From the NCBI GenBank assembly GCA_032622095.1, contig CP136069.1:32152194-32216193 (forward strand): a stretch of 64,000 nucleotides of DNA. The letters are read 5' to 3'. The translations under genes were made by a program, and so were the position numbers. Under the pieces are notes generated by a model, which made no database searches, was not told the origin of the DNA, and worked only from the letters and a program-made list of their open reading frames with translations. The number at the start of each line of letters is the position of its first letter. Position 1 is the stretch's first letter. This document shows, one piece after another, positions 11,291-23,300 of this stretch. The DNA is from Siphonodentalium dalli (taxonomy: Eukaryota; Mollusca; Scaphopoda; Gadilida; Siphonodentaliidae).

Positions 11291-12330
11291 TGAAATATCA
11301 TTTGCACCTACTTGGGTCGGAATTACACAACTGGCACATTAAACTTTTTTTCTCCAAACTGACACCCCTTATATATAATATTAACGTTGGAAAATTTCCA
11401 ATTGAAACTGATTGAAATTTGCATTTCGCATATGTAGACTTCCAGGACTCGGGATTGTCCACATACGTGTATATACGTGTAGTCTATGGTGAGACTGTAA
11501 ATTATACACGCAGATTATACTGCACACAATTAGCACATTTATATCCTTTAAGTCAATTCGTACTAATTTGCCTGAGAGTTTCCCCGGTGTGGGAATGCTG
11601 ATGGTACCCAAACTTGTTTGCAAGATCCGCATGCACTATGGTGTGTCGGCATATAAGAACGAGTGAACGGAATGCATATGTATCTTGATTGCTTAATTAT
11701 GTATATATTTTTTTCTATTCTGTATAATTTCCATTGTTAATCAACAACAATAGTTTGTGCTAATTCCGCGTTCTGATAGCACCAATAGTATTTTCCAAAA
11801 GTGACTTTTGAAAACAATTACAATTTTTAGAGCAGTTCAATAAACTAGAAAATGCTCAATGTATGATCTATGTATGATCTATGTATGATCTATGGTATCA
11901 GGATGTTCACATCAGGATGTTCACATCAGGATGTTCAATGTATGATCTATGGTATCAGGATGTTCAATTAAGCGCAACGCATTTCAACATTGAACATGCA
12001 ACGAATCAAATATATAGACTACATGCATGCTGCGAAGCAGTCTAAGTATAAGCTCAAACATTAATGCACTTGAAACGAAATTTGCCTTAAGCATTTCAAT
12101 GCCAGGGGCCGATCTTATCGGCCCTAATTTACGGTCTGGAAAATCGGCCCTAAAAAAATTAAAAAAAAAAAATTTGTTTTGTTTTTTTGTTTAGATTTAT
12201 TTGGGTTGAATTTGTTTTGGGTATGCTTAGGCATGCTATAGCGAATTTAAAAACAAACTGGATAAAACATTAGGGGCATGTTATAACTCAAAACTATCAC
12301 AAGTATTCATAGTAATAATTTTGATGCCCA
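11291..12330. repeat. Spacer with short tandem words at 11866-11970
   Basis: TATGATCTATG occurs four times and TCAGGATGTTCA four times within 100 bp (11866-11970). The rest is AT-rich with no gene seen; 12110-12180 has a duplicated ATCGGCCCTAA followed by an A/T-run. Confidence 0.6.
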
Positions 12331-12339
12331 TGAAAAACG

Positions 12340-13088
12340 TAAGATTGATCAAACTTATTTTAGCGCCGATTACCACCAAATTGATATAGATTTTTCTTCA
12401 TGATACAAGGAATATAATTGTGCGATTTAAAGACGTCAAATTGGTGTCGTTTGGATGAGAGATTGGGTGGGACACTAAATTTGATAAGAATGGGTTTAGT
12501 CGCCGACTGCCACCACACTTATACAAAATCATCCCCATGGTATGAGGATCGAGTCCCTATGGTGTGGCTTAAATATGTCAAAAGTGGCCTAATTCGAGTC
12601 AGGGGCCCACTAAAAGGGAGAGGGGCACCAAAATTGATACATAATATTTTTGGAGCCAATTTCCACCAAATTGATACACGTTCTTATCATGATGCGAGAA
12701 AGCTAATCGTGTGATTTAAAGACGCCACATTGGTGCTGTTACGGTGAGAGATTGGGTGGGGAGGTGTGGGCACCAAATTTGATAAAAATTTGTTTAGTCG
12801 CCAAACTTATAAATAATCATCTCCATGATATCATGAGTGTAATTGTGTAGTCTAAGGATGTCACAAGTGGGGCCATTCGATTCAGTGTTGCATAGAGGTG
12901 AGAGGGACACAGAATTGATAAAACAATATGTTTAGTGCCGATTTCCACCAGATTGATACATATCATTCTCCGTGACACGAGGAATCTAATCTTGTTGTTT
13001 AGATACACCAAAATGTTGCCGTTTGGGTGAGAGATATGGGGACCTTAAATTTGATACGAATTTGTATATTCGCCAATTTTCAACAATA
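12340..13088 (+). repeat. About 300-bp satellite-like tandem repeat, left part
   Basis: Recurring order in each unit: GTGCGATTTAAAGACG(T/C)CA, GTGAGAGATTGGGTGGG, AAATTTGATA, TTTAGTCGCC, ATCATC(C/T)CCATG and ACCAAATTGATACA. At least two and a half units precede the Helitron run. The same family resumes at 15892-16600, so the Helitrons sit inside this array. Confidence 0.75.
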
Positions 13089-13522
13089 TCTCATATATAT
13101 TTTGAAGACCTCTGTTTGTCTGTGTCTGTCTGTATGTCATTTATACAAATCTACGATTCTCGACAGATCGGGACGAAACTTGGTACGTGTGTGTAGTTTG
13201 ACCAGGCGGTCGACGTTGTCGTATTGGCGAGCCAGTGTGGCGCCCGCTTCGCGCATGCGCAGACGAGATCTCGGAAACGGGTGGAGCTATCGACTTGAAA
13301 TTTGGTATGTGAATGTATCTTGCCCCGGATACGAATTTTATCGGGTCGCCGAGCCCGTGCAACGCCAGCTTCGCGCATGCGCAGACCAGATCTCGATAAC
13401 GGGTAGAGCTATCGACTTGAAATTTGGTTTTTGAATAGCCCGGACAACGTCGGGCTGGGTAGAGCTATCGACTTGAAATTTGGTTTTTGAATAGCCCGGA
13501 CAACGTCGGGCTCATCGGCTAG
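13089..13522 (+). mobile_element. Non-autonomous Helitron, unit 1
   Basis: Starts TCTCATATATATTTTGAAGA after an A. Ends with a stem-loop (AGCCCGGACAACGTCGGGCT), then TCATCGG and CTAG before T. TC start, 3' hairpin, CTRR end and insertion between A and T are the accepted Helitron hallmarks. No Rep/helicase frame, so non-autonomous. The last 80 bp are duplicated just before the 3' end, giving two hairpins (about 13438-13460 and 13493-13512). Confidence 0.8.
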
Positions 13523-14031
13523 TCTCATATATATGTTGAAGACCCCTGTCTGTCTGTCTGTCTGTATGTTTGTTTGTCTCTCATTTATACAAATCTACGA
13601 TTCTCGACCGATCGGGACGAAACTTGGTACGTGTGTGTAGTTTGACCAGGCGGTCGTCGTTGTCGTATTGGCGAGCCCGTGCGAAGCCCGCTTCGCGCAT
13701 GCGCAGACGAGATATCGGAAACGGGTGGAGCTATCGACTTGAGATTTGCTATGTGAATGTATCTTGCCCCGAATACGAATTTTATCGGGTCGCCGAGCCC
13801 GTGCGACGCCTGCTTCGCGCATGCGCAGACGACATCTTGGAAACGGGTGGAGCTATCGACTTGAAATTTGCTATGTGAATGTATCTTGCCCCGTATACGA
13901 ATTTTATCGGGTCGCCGGGCCCGTGCGACGCCAGCTTCGCCATGCGCATACCAGATCTCGGAAACGGGTGGAGCTATCGACTTGAAATTTGGTTTTTGAA
14001 TAGCCCGGACAACGTCGGGCTCATCGGCTAG
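13523..14031 (+). mobile_element. Non-autonomous Helitron, unit 2
   Basis: Abuts unit 1 with no spacer: CTAG is followed directly by TCTCATATATATGTTGAAGA. Contains three internal copies of a roughly 120-bp block including GGTGGAGCTATCGACTTGA and TTATCGGGTCGCCG. Same 3' hairpin and CTAG end. The long minus-strand open frame across this stretch follows the internal repeats and is not a gene. Confidence 0.8.
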
Positions 14032-14659
14032 TCTATTATATATTTTGGGAGATATGTGTGTGTGTGTCTGTCTGTCTGTTCGCAATGTACTCGAAAACGG
14101 CAAAGCCGATTTCGATGAAACTTGGTACGTGGGGGTACTTTCGGCCGTGGACTGGCATGGGCCTGTTAATTTGCACGTGGAGTGACCTTGACCTTGAAAT
14201 CGGGTCATTTCAAGGTCGAACGCCCGAGTATCACGGGATTTCGATGAAAATTAGTGTCTTGGGATACTTTCGTATGGGGAGTGTCGTAAGCCTATTCGTT
14301 TGCTCGTGCGACGTGACACTGACTTTGAAATCGGGTCAATTCAAGGTCAAATCGCGAATTTTGACGAAATTTGATACGTAGGGTTACTTTTTTCCACTAG
14401 GTATTTTGGACGGGTCGAGTCGTGACCCCGACCTGACCTTGATCTTCAAAATTATCAATTCGAGGTCAAATCGGGTAAAACCGGATGGATTTCGACGGGT
14501 ACTTTTGTCGGTACTTTTGTCGGGGCAGTGTTGTGGACGGGTCAAATCGTGACCCCCACCTGACATTGACCTTCAAAATGGACAATTCAAGGTCAAATCG
14601 CGCAGTTCGCCGAAAAGCATAGGGGAAACAGCACGGACGAAGTCGGGTCAACCTGCTAG
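14032..14659 (+). mobile_element. Non-autonomous Helitron, unit 3 (different interior)
   Basis: Starts TCTATTATATATTTTGGGAG and ends CACGGACGAAGTCGGGTCAA then CCTGCTAG. The interior differs from units 1-2 and consists of diverged repeats around GACCTTGA and TTCAAGGTCAAATCG. A related interior is at 22905-23300 in the opposite orientation, and end fragments are found at 33279-33350 and inside both arms of the 17.7-kb palindrome. Confidence 0.7.
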
Positions 14660-15274
14660 TCTCATATATAGTTTGAAGACCTCTGTATGTTTGTCCTTTA
14701 TAGAATCGAAAACGGGTTGGCCAATCGAGACCAAACTTCCTATCCAAAGGTAAAATTCCACGGACACCGTCGGCGTCGCGTTTTGGAGAAGCTCAGACCA
14801 CCCGTTCTCCACTCTCAGTCACAAAAAAGGCACTGCGGTGGTTAATCAAGTGATAATTTAATGAGCGTTTGTTTTTGATGCATCGCTATAAAGAGCGTTT
14901 GTTTACCATTCAACGTTATTAGCATATGCAGAGAGATATACGGGAACATCTAATATATAGACACGGGTGGAACTATCGACTTGAAATTTGGTGTGTGAAT
15001 GTATCTTGCCCCGGATACAAATTTTATCGGGTCGCCGAGCCCGTGCGATGCCAGCTTCGCGCACGCGCAGACCAGATCTCGGAAACGGGTGGAGCTATCG
15101 ACTTGAAATTTGGTATGTGAATGTATCTTGCCCCGGATACGAATCTTATCGGGTCGCCGAGCCCGTGCAACGCCAGTTTCGCGCATGCGCAGACCAGATC
15201 TCGGAAACGGGTAGAGCTATCGACTTGAAATTTGGTTTTTGAATAGCCCGGACAACGTCGGGCTCATCGGCTAG
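14660..15274 (+). mobile_element. Helitron unit 4, composite
   Basis: Begins TCTCATATATAGTTTGAAGA. From about 14949 (TCTAATATATAG) it becomes a second, 5'-truncated unit with the CTATCGACTTGAAATTTGG blocks, ending with the AGCCCGGACAACGTCGGGCT hairpin and CTAG. Probably two insertions or a recombinant. Confidence 0.65.
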
Positions 15275-15891
15275 TCTAATATATTTTGGGACTTCTGTTT
15301 GTTTGTTTGTTTGTTTGTTAGCTATGGCCAGGAAAACTGCCCGACGGATTGAGCCCAAACATCCTATCTAAGGGTAAAATCACAGATGGATTGTCATCGC
15401 ACCGCTTCTGAGAACGTCAGAGCACTCATTCTCCAATCCCCCGCCTCCGCAATGGGAATTCATGGGTTAATCGCGTGATAGTTAAAGAGCGTTCGTATCC
15501 GCAGTGTCGTTGATAAAGAGCGTGTATGTGTCCAGACATGAGCGTGCTGTGTCTGTGTACAGACATGAGCGTGTTGTCTGTGTTCGTACTTAGGGGTTCC
15601 TGGGAATGGGGGAGATTTTCATTGGGTCAGTTTTTCCGCCCGAGGTCACCTTCACCTTGAAACGGGTACCCACAAATGATCTAATATATATTTTGGGACT
15701 TCTGTCTGTTTGTTTGTCTGTTAGCTATGGCCGGGAAAACTGCTGGACGGATTTCGACGAAATTTGATATCTACGGGTGATTTTGTCCGGGGAGTGTTTT
15801 GGACGGGTCAAATCGTGACTCCGACCTGACCTTGACCTTCAAAATCGTAAATTCAAGGGCAAAGCCCTGGCGAAGTCGGGTCACCTGCTAG
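15275..15891 (+). mobile_element. Helitron unit 5, composite
   Basis: Starts TCTAATATATTTTGGGACTT and has a second start at about 15680 (TCTAATATATATTTTGGGAC) with the same GTTAGCTATGGCC block, so two units are joined. Ends AGTCGGGTCACCTGCTAG, followed by T and the resumed satellite-like repeat. Confidence 0.65.
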
Positions 15892-16600
15892 TTTTATATA
15901 TATGCATCTCCACAATGAGTCTAAGTGTGTGGTTTAATGGTGACAAAAGTGGCGCCGCTTGAGTGCGAAATAGGAACTGGAGGGTTACCAAAACTGATAC
16001 AAAATAGTTTTAGTACCAATTACCATCAAATTCATACACGTTCTTCTCAGACGATATGAGGAATTACATCGCACTGTCTGTCTTTGTGCCTGTCTGTGTT
16101 CTATATATAACTCTACGGGGTACAATCGAGATGGCACCAAGGTGGTCTGAGAGGGGTAACATTTTATTTGAAGATAATGGTGCGGGTTAAAATGTTTCTA
16201 AAGTGATGCAGTTTGTGTCAGGGGAAGACAAGGGAAAGGGCGGCAAAAAAAATAATATGATACAAGAAATATAATCGTGTGATTTAAAGACGTCAAATTG
16301 CTGCCGTTTGGGTGAGAGATGGGGGGGGGGGTCATAACTATGATAAGAAATTGTTTAGTTGTTTATTACCAACAAACCTATATATAATCATCTCCAGTAT
16401 ATCATGCATCCATGAGTCTGATGGACGTGGTTTAAATATGTCAAAAGTGGCGTCATTAAAGTCATACATAAGGATGACAGGCGCACCAAAGCTGATACAA
16501 ATATATTTAGCATTAATTTCCACTAAATTCATACACATTCTTCTCTAATGATACGATGAATTAAATCGCATTTGGTGTCGTTTGGGTCACGAATGGCGAG
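15892..16600 (+). repeat. Satellite-like repeat, right part
   Basis: Continues the 12340-13088 array: ATCTCCACAATGAGTCTAAG, AATCGTGTGATTTAAAGACG and GGGTGAGAGATG recur in the same order. The join across the Helitron block is consistent with insertion into one unit. Confidence 0.65.
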
Positions 16601-16953
16601 ATGATATGCGCTATCATTGATAAGATTGCTATTCGCCGATATCCACCTATAAGTTATATATATAGTCACCCAGGCCACCTCCTAATCGTTTTAAGGAGTT
16701 TTTGGCGTTCACATTTCACAATCTCGACAAATGGTGACCCAATTAACTCACTTGATCAATTATATCTTCTCAACTGTCATATTTATATGGGGATGGGAAT
16801 CAGGGCATTCACATAATGAGCTAGCAAAAACAGATACATAGAAGAAGCATTACAAGTATATTTATCATTCTATTTAAGAGATATATATATTCTTGCAAAC
16901 AGAGAGACCTCGAATCGTCATACGATTGCATATTAGAATGCCTCCTGTATATA

Positions 16954-17415
16954 TTATAACACAAGTCTATTCCATTCAATACAGCTTCCACAAAGAAAGT
17001 TACAATTTGTCAAGAGATATGGAAATTTATCGAAGACCTGTTCAAAAATAGTGGTCACAGTGTGCAGTAAAATATATTTTCTTCTGATATAAAAGAAAAC
17101 GCAGTCAGTAGCATATGACTTTTCAGGATCCAATACTGACATCTGACAAGGGTATATCTTCCCGATACAGCGGATTTTTTTTAGAACAGACTCATCGACT
17201 AACATAAACAACTCAAAATCTCGCTTTGTGTCGGGCATATGTGGCTGATATACATGCGCAGCAACATTTCTTTTAAACTGATAAGATTTAGCCAATATAT
17301 AGCACCATGAACAGAGGAGCAGAGTATATGTATAGCAATAACGTAATATGAAATAAAACGCTGATAGTATATGTAAACATGAGTAACTATTATTGGACAT
17401 GCATGTCAATGCCAT
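16954..17415 (-). other. Unrecognised open frame, 153 codons
   Basis: The longest non-repetitive open frame outside the palindrome. It starts with a hydrophobic, Cys/Tyr-rich stretch (about residues 10-45), then a more polar part containing KRDFELFMLVDESVLKKIRC and FFYIRRKYILLH. No domain is recognised and codon-level evidence is lacking. It could be a decayed exon or mobile-element fragment, or chance. Confidence 0.2.
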
Positions 17416-18477
17416 CTTTGCATGCTGCTATTTTACCCAATTTAGCATGATCTAGGACAAGTTTATCGCTTTCGTTTGACATTCCGGTGTGACACTCTCC
17501 ATCTATTAAATGGGAAATATACCAGATATGCCAATATATACTCTACCAGTGACAAGGTTCACAAGTCCGATTTTGGGAAAAAAACTCATCATCTATGATA
17601 TTCCCCAATCGTTCATCTCAGCCACAATATATTTTATAGTGTCCTATTGGCCATGAAATTTCCCTTCTTTTGATGAAAAATTATATAGTATAAAACGAAG
17701 GGAAGGCGATATATCGTACCGAAAACTAGCGAAACCTACCGACAAAAAGCTGTCGTCAGTTTTCCTGTCCGGTAAGACTTTAGTATTGTTTATACACGGA
17801 TACCAATTAAATTATGGCGATCGCATTTGCCGAACTTGCAAATTTCATGGTACGATATGTCGACTTCGCTTCAATTGAATCCATCAAGTTATATATAAAA
17901 CGAAAAAATGGTATGCCCTATAACATACATGTACACCGGGAATATTTTGGCTGAATTGACAAGTTTTAGATTTATTGATGATATTAGGCAGGCAGGGAAA
18001 CTGACGACCCGTTTTAATCCAAATTTCCTGTAGATTTTACAAGCTTTCGATATCTTAACTTCCATTCGTTTGATACTATCGAATGGCATACATAGCCATT
18101 GTGGCTATTTCAACAGAACGCGAGCTACAAAATTTGCCCGTATATAATATACAAACATTTTACAAGATATACAAATTCTTTGACAACTTCCAATTCAATT
18201 ACTCTGATGGTACATATTGGCCTATACTTTGGCCATTTCTTACAAACAAAAATCATCATTTTTGTTTTGTTTGTATTAATCGTGAGTTTCCAGCTCTCAG
18301 TACAGTCTGCGAATGCGTGTAGTGTGCGATTCATATCATCCTTGGTTTCCGCAAAGAAGGCTGTGTCAGCATAAAACAGACAAGGAGTTTGATATAGACA
18401 CCAACGTTGTTCCCGAACAGTTCATCTTAGTCGTTTATAACACAACCATCCATGAATTCAGTGAGAGCGCTGATATA
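17416..18477. other. No gene seen
   Basis: AT-rich, with only short open frames and no recognisable motif. Confidence 0.4.
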
Positions 18478-18935
18478 ACCCTTTACCCAACAAAACGGCC
18501 AAAAACACCCAAATAAAGCTTCAACAGACTAAAATATCTTATGTCTGTCTCAATAACACCATACAAATATGGATATCATTGGAACCGGTTCATTGACCAC
18601 ATTGTGATGGTTACAGTTATGCCCTGTGCCAATGCATTCTCTTATATATGCGAGTCGACCATAGGTCGCCTCGCATATATAAGAGAATGCATTGGCCTAA
18701 AACAAAATCTTTTTTTAACACTTTTTACCATTTTTTCTTACATTCTTGAACAATTTTATAATTTTTTCGTACATTTTTTAACAATTTTTATAATATTTTT
18801 CTACATTCTTTGACAATTTTATCATTTTTAATATGTGTTAAGCCAATGCATTCTCTTATATATGCGAGACGACCTATGGTCGACTCGCATATATAAGAGA
18901 ATGCATTGGCACAGGGCCGTTTTGTTGGGTAAACG
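18478..18935. mobile_element. TIR element with paired hairpins (family E2), copy 1
   Basis: Ends are CCTTTACCCAACAAAACGGCC and its complement GGCCGTTTTGTTGGGTAAA. Inside are two hairpins (about 18634-18695 and 18840-18915) built from GCCAATGCATTCTCTTATAT and its complement, with ATAGGTCG/CTATGGTCG loops. The hairpins are separated by T-rich sequence with repeated ACATTCTTT. An inverted sister copy is at 59946-60395. Confidence 0.8.
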
Positions 18936-20212
18936 GATATAGGGAGAATAAAATCGGCGACTTGTATTGATCTCTCCCCGGAAAAGGCCTATGGTACTTT
19001 CGAAAAATCTGTATGGGTGCTAATACCGTTGACAAATTTTTTATTTTATTTTACTGTAATGTTGTCATCATCTCAAAGATGAATACTTGGTTTGCAACAT
19101 ATACATATAGTTCAATTAATCAGCTTTTCATTATATCGGTAGGTATACATGTAAGTAATCCAAGGTCCCATCTACCCAATGGTGAAATCATACAATTATA
19201 CAGAAAATCTGTTTATTCATACAAATAAAGCACCAGAAGAATTAATTGAGCTGACGTTGGCATCGCAGCGATAATGTGGATATAAAACAACTTGATAACT
19301 AATGGAACATCTTTTATTTGTTAGGTTCATATTTTTCCTCGTAGGAAGTGGGACCCACCTTTCGATACTGTTTTGTAAATAACAATTATCGGGTAAATAT
19401 TGAAATTAGGAACCTTCTTCTCTTGACTAATGACCCTATATTGGACCAGTTTATATATAAACTGTACATTCAAAATCGTTTTAGTTGTCATAATTAATCT
19501 TCAAGAATGGATTTGGAAAAAAAGACATGGCATTGCAAAAATCTGCTCTCAGAACTCACCGACCCACTTGTATACTGAAGTTTTTCCTGCCCCCCCCCGT
19601 GCATTTTCGAGAAATAAGCATCGGATGCGGCAACTAGGAATTTATTATAAGTGTTTCGTTGCCGATCACGTGACCGAGTTTGGAGGCCCTTATATAGGAA
19701 AGCGTCGATTGGAGTGTGCGGCATACAATATGTACCGGAAATGACTCATTGAAATTTAAAATATCAGAAATTAAATAAGGATCCTTTATCGCTTCGACAC
19801 GAGTCATTCAACGGCGTTCATTGTTATACTCTTCTTCTCATGATGGTAAGTATACGTTCCTTCATCAACATTATCCAAGTGGCAGCTTTATAGGAAAACG
19901 CCTGTTTCACGAACACACATTATACCACCTCGCTCTCTACCCCTCTTTATATCTATTTATCTATGTATTTCTCTCTCCCCTCTCTCTCGCTATCGATTTA
20001 TCTTTCCAGCTCTCTCTCTCTCCCTTTGATCGCATTTGATGAGCAGAACCAACAAAATCTGATTTTCATATATACATACTGCATCCGCCATAATCCATCT
20101 AATACACACGCCATTGAATAGATTAATAGGGGATTTAACGATTATATAGTGGTTAATATACAATCTGATTAACTAGTGTCACACTATGTTAGTATTATAT
20201 TTAATGGGTAAC
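18936..20212. other. No gene seen; CT-rich microsatellite at 19925-20035
   Basis: Contains a CTCTCTC-rich low-complexity stretch and a C-run near 19590. Open frames here are short and unconvincing. Confidence 0.4.
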
Positions 20213-20358
20213 GGAATGGTGTTTTGTGATTTGAGTAAGGTACACGCAATATAGTGTGGCAAATACCGTTTAATCGACCCCGGATCCTTGATTTCGGAAA
20301 ACGGTATTTGCCAAAGTATATTCGGCCTGTACCTTTCGAAATCACAGAACATCATTTC
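20213..20358. repeat. 146-bp inverted repeat (hairpin)
   Basis: GTTTTGTGATTTGAGTAAGG pairs with CCTTTCGAAATCACAGAAC on the right; inner arms GGCAAATACCGTTT and AAACGGTATTTGCC. A partial relative is at about 24033-24079. MITE-like. Confidence 0.65.
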
Positions 20359-21036
20359 GGCCAATTTGGCCGGTTACTTCATGTGACTTTTTCATCTGAC
20401 GTGTGTGTCGGAATAATGATATGGAGGATTTATGTAAATGTTAGCCCAAACTACATTTCCAAGTAACGATGGTTTTGTTGTTTATTTTGAGGAATAATAC
20501 CGCGTCAGATGAATTCAGCCCAAATATGTTAACAGTTGTCGTGTAAAACATTCGGCAGTAAGTTAGCGTTATTTAGTATTTGTGGATGTCCTTCAACATG
20601 GGGAAAATAGACTACTGCGCTTGAACGAGCATGTGAATTGTCGTTTTTAATGTATAGCAACTTTATAATCAATAACAGAGGCATTCTCTGTCAAATAAGG
20701 TCGCTCTATTTACGATACCAATTGGGGAACTTTGTGAATTAAATTACGCGTAAACTTAACCTGCTGCAAATAGAAAAGGTGTCGGAATCGGTGTACTCGC
20801 CTCATGGCTAACTCGCCCCAATCGGCGAGTGCCAACTCGGAATAATAGGCCAACTCGGAATAAAAGATGCATACGGGGTGTTATATGGCGTTTGGTCCGT
20901 TGTTTCTCAATGAATATTATTGAAATTTGGTGTATATGTCCGGGCTGGGACATGGAATACAACAACGTTTTAATTGTTTTTAAATTTACAAATTTGTCGA
21001 TTTTATTCATTTTGTATTCGTTCTGAAACACACTAT
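20359..21036. other. No gene seen
   Basis: Nothing recognisable. The word CCAACTCGGAATA occurs twice around 20830-20865. Confidence 0.4.
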
Positions 21037-21039
21037 AAA

Positions 21040-21352
21040 GTGTATATAATATAATAACGAACACGAGACATACATAATTTATAAACTATTAACAAAAGAT
21101 ATCAAATTCAATACATGACAAAGATGACTCAGTGGAGTTTATAAAGTGAACATAAAAACATTGAGGTAAGAATCTTTTTAAGGAATTCAACTTTATTTAA
21201 TGATAATAAACACATAAATTAAAATAACAAACATGAGACATACATGATTTATAAACTGTTAACAAAAGATATCAAACTCAATACATGACAAAGATGACTC
21301 AGTGAAGTTTATAAAGTGAACATAAAAATATTAAGGTAAAAATCTTTTTAAG
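21040..21352 (+). repeat. Tandem duplication, about 178-bp spacing
   Basis: ATGACAAAGATGACTCAGTG and ATTTATAAACT(A/G)TTAACAAA occur in both copies (about 21051-21181 and 21229-21352), with a few percent to ten percent visible differences. Confidence 0.75.
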
Positions 21353-21359
21353 CATTACT

Positions 21360-22289
21360 AAACCGTTTAGCACAGTCCACTTCACTCATCCGATCATCAC
21401 TAAACTTGATATTTATCTTGATATTGATCTATCAGATGAGAGCTATCAAATATTTTTTTTATTTTATAGGAAAAAATGGTCGCCAGCGGCCATATTACAT
21501 TTACGTTATATGTTATCGCGTCATGTTGATATCTAGTATTAGTTAGAAATTTCACCTTTCCAGATTCATAATTGCTCCATTGACTGTAACAGATGGAATT
21601 ATTCCCCTCTTCGGATAGAGTGTCACTGAAACTTTATTTTGTCAGACTGTCTGTATAGTCACTGATTATATATGGCAATAATCTGTAATAAGATGTAGCA
21701 CTATTTTATTTTATATTTACATGCAGTGCTGTTTTATACAACAATTCTAACCCCCCCCCTAGATCATCATGTGATCGACCATACATCGCGCGAGGACCTG
21801 GTTGAATTAAGGGGGGTTTTATGGATAACTTCTGTCCTCAAGCTAGATTATACTTATGACATTTAATGGCATGTTTCTAACGTGGAGGGTTAGATATGCT
21901 TGAGACACCAACACTCTTCAATTCACACCAAGTTATCAGCTGTCATATTCGGATATTAGAACCGATAGCCATGATATATGGTTTATTTTGTGTATACTAG
22001 TAATATTGTTATTTTCAGTACCTTTATATACCAGTACTGTGTATAACAATGCATATAAATTAATCCATGTATACATGTATATTGATTCAACGGATTCAGT
22101 GGTTTTGTCCATAAGTCTATCAAATATGCGGGGAAAACATGGCCACAAGCAGTACACCCTGTTAAATTTCGAATTTGAATCAATTGGCGCACCCTGCAGC
22201 CAGCTTTTATTGGAGAACTTTTTCTCACGTGGATAGTTTGGGTCACCGCTAGATGTGAGCCATGTTTTGTTCTCAAGTTGTCCTTGTGA
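21360..22289 (-). repeat. Diverged relative of the captured segment, plus spacer
   Basis: 21366-21560 shows the same word order as 22490-22720 in diverged form: TTTAGCA, CTCATC-GAT, TATTGATCTATCAGATGAGA and GTCGCCAGCGGCCAT. The remainder has no gene I can support. A minus-strand frame at 21936-22298 has no recognised domain. Confidence 0.45.
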
Positions 22290-23032
22290 AGACATCACTG
22301 CCAGCGGTGATCTGGAATTTTACTATTTTTATGGCTAAATAATTTGGTTGATCCTACAGACGACACCCCTTGTCCGATCGTCACCAGATTCCACAATGAT
22401 CTTCTGGATAACCAGGGTGAGAGTAATCTAATTTTCCCGAATTTCGTTAAAAAACATTACCACAGGCAGCAATTTGGTATCTTACTGTTTGATCCTCTTT
22501 TGCGTGACTGAATTGTTTAGCAACTGTACAGTCATATCCCTCATCTGATAGTCACCACACTTTATATTGATCTTCGGGCTGACAACTAGATGGGAGCTAT
22601 CGAATGCTTTGAATTTTTTTGGAAAACATTGTCGCCAGCAGTCATCTTCTATTTTGGTTTTTATATACATGTATATCTCTTCATTCGGATAGTCAGTATT
22701 ACGTAGGTACTTCAACTTTCCGCATTCCTGTCATCATTTGAAATATAAAAATTTACCTGATACCATGCACCCTTCAAAATTTGTTTCGTCGTATCTATTT
22801 TAATGACCCGTATGGTAATATTGATACAGATATATTTGTCAAACATTTCTTTGTACAATATACAGGTATTTAGTTTGTAACTAAATCTAGAAATATATAA
22901 TAGTAGCTGGTGGACCCTACTTCGTCCGGGATGTTCCCCTCTGATTTTCGGAGAATTGCGCGATTTAACCTTGAATTGACCATTTTAAAGGTGAACGTCA
23001 TGTCGGGTCACGATTTGACCCGTCCAAAACAC
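22290..23032 (-). repeat. Segment shared with both arms of the 17.7-kb palindrome
   Basis: Nearly identical to 50083-50820 (and, inverted, 38594-39331). It includes a minus-strand frame of 77 codons (22482-22715), also open in the palindrome copies with four substitutions (for example D/G and T/S). The segment begins at CATCACTGCCAGCGGTGAT and ends after CCCGTCCAAAACAC. Its right 125 bp are the inverted 3' end of a Helitron like unit 3. The encoded Cys-containing peptide is not recognised. Confidence 0.75.
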
Positions 23033-23300
23033 TCCCCGGACAAAAGTCACGACAAAAATACCCGTCGAAATCCGCCCGGCTTTACCCGATTTGACCTTGA
23101 ATTGACAATTTTGAATGTCAAGATCAGGTCAGGGTCATAATTTGACCCACCCGAAACACTCCTGGGACAAAAGTAACAGTAGGTATTATATTTCGTTGAA
23201 ATACTTCCGTTTTACCAGATTTGACCTTGAATTGATCTTTTTGAATGTCAAAGTCAGGTCGGGATCAAGATTTGACCCGTCCAAATAGTCCAGAAACATG
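22905..23300 (-). mobile_element. Helitron fragment, unit-3 type
   Basis: Read on the minus strand it ends GGACGAAGTAGGGTCCACCA then GCTACT, a degraded hairpin/CTAG end. The interior has the GGTCAAATCGTGACC-type repeats of 14340-14620. The 5' end was not found. Confidence 0.6.

Noticed and set aside
13585-14208. 207-codon minus-strand frame
   Set aside because: It lies across repeated blocks inside Helitron units and crosses the unit 2/unit 3 junction.
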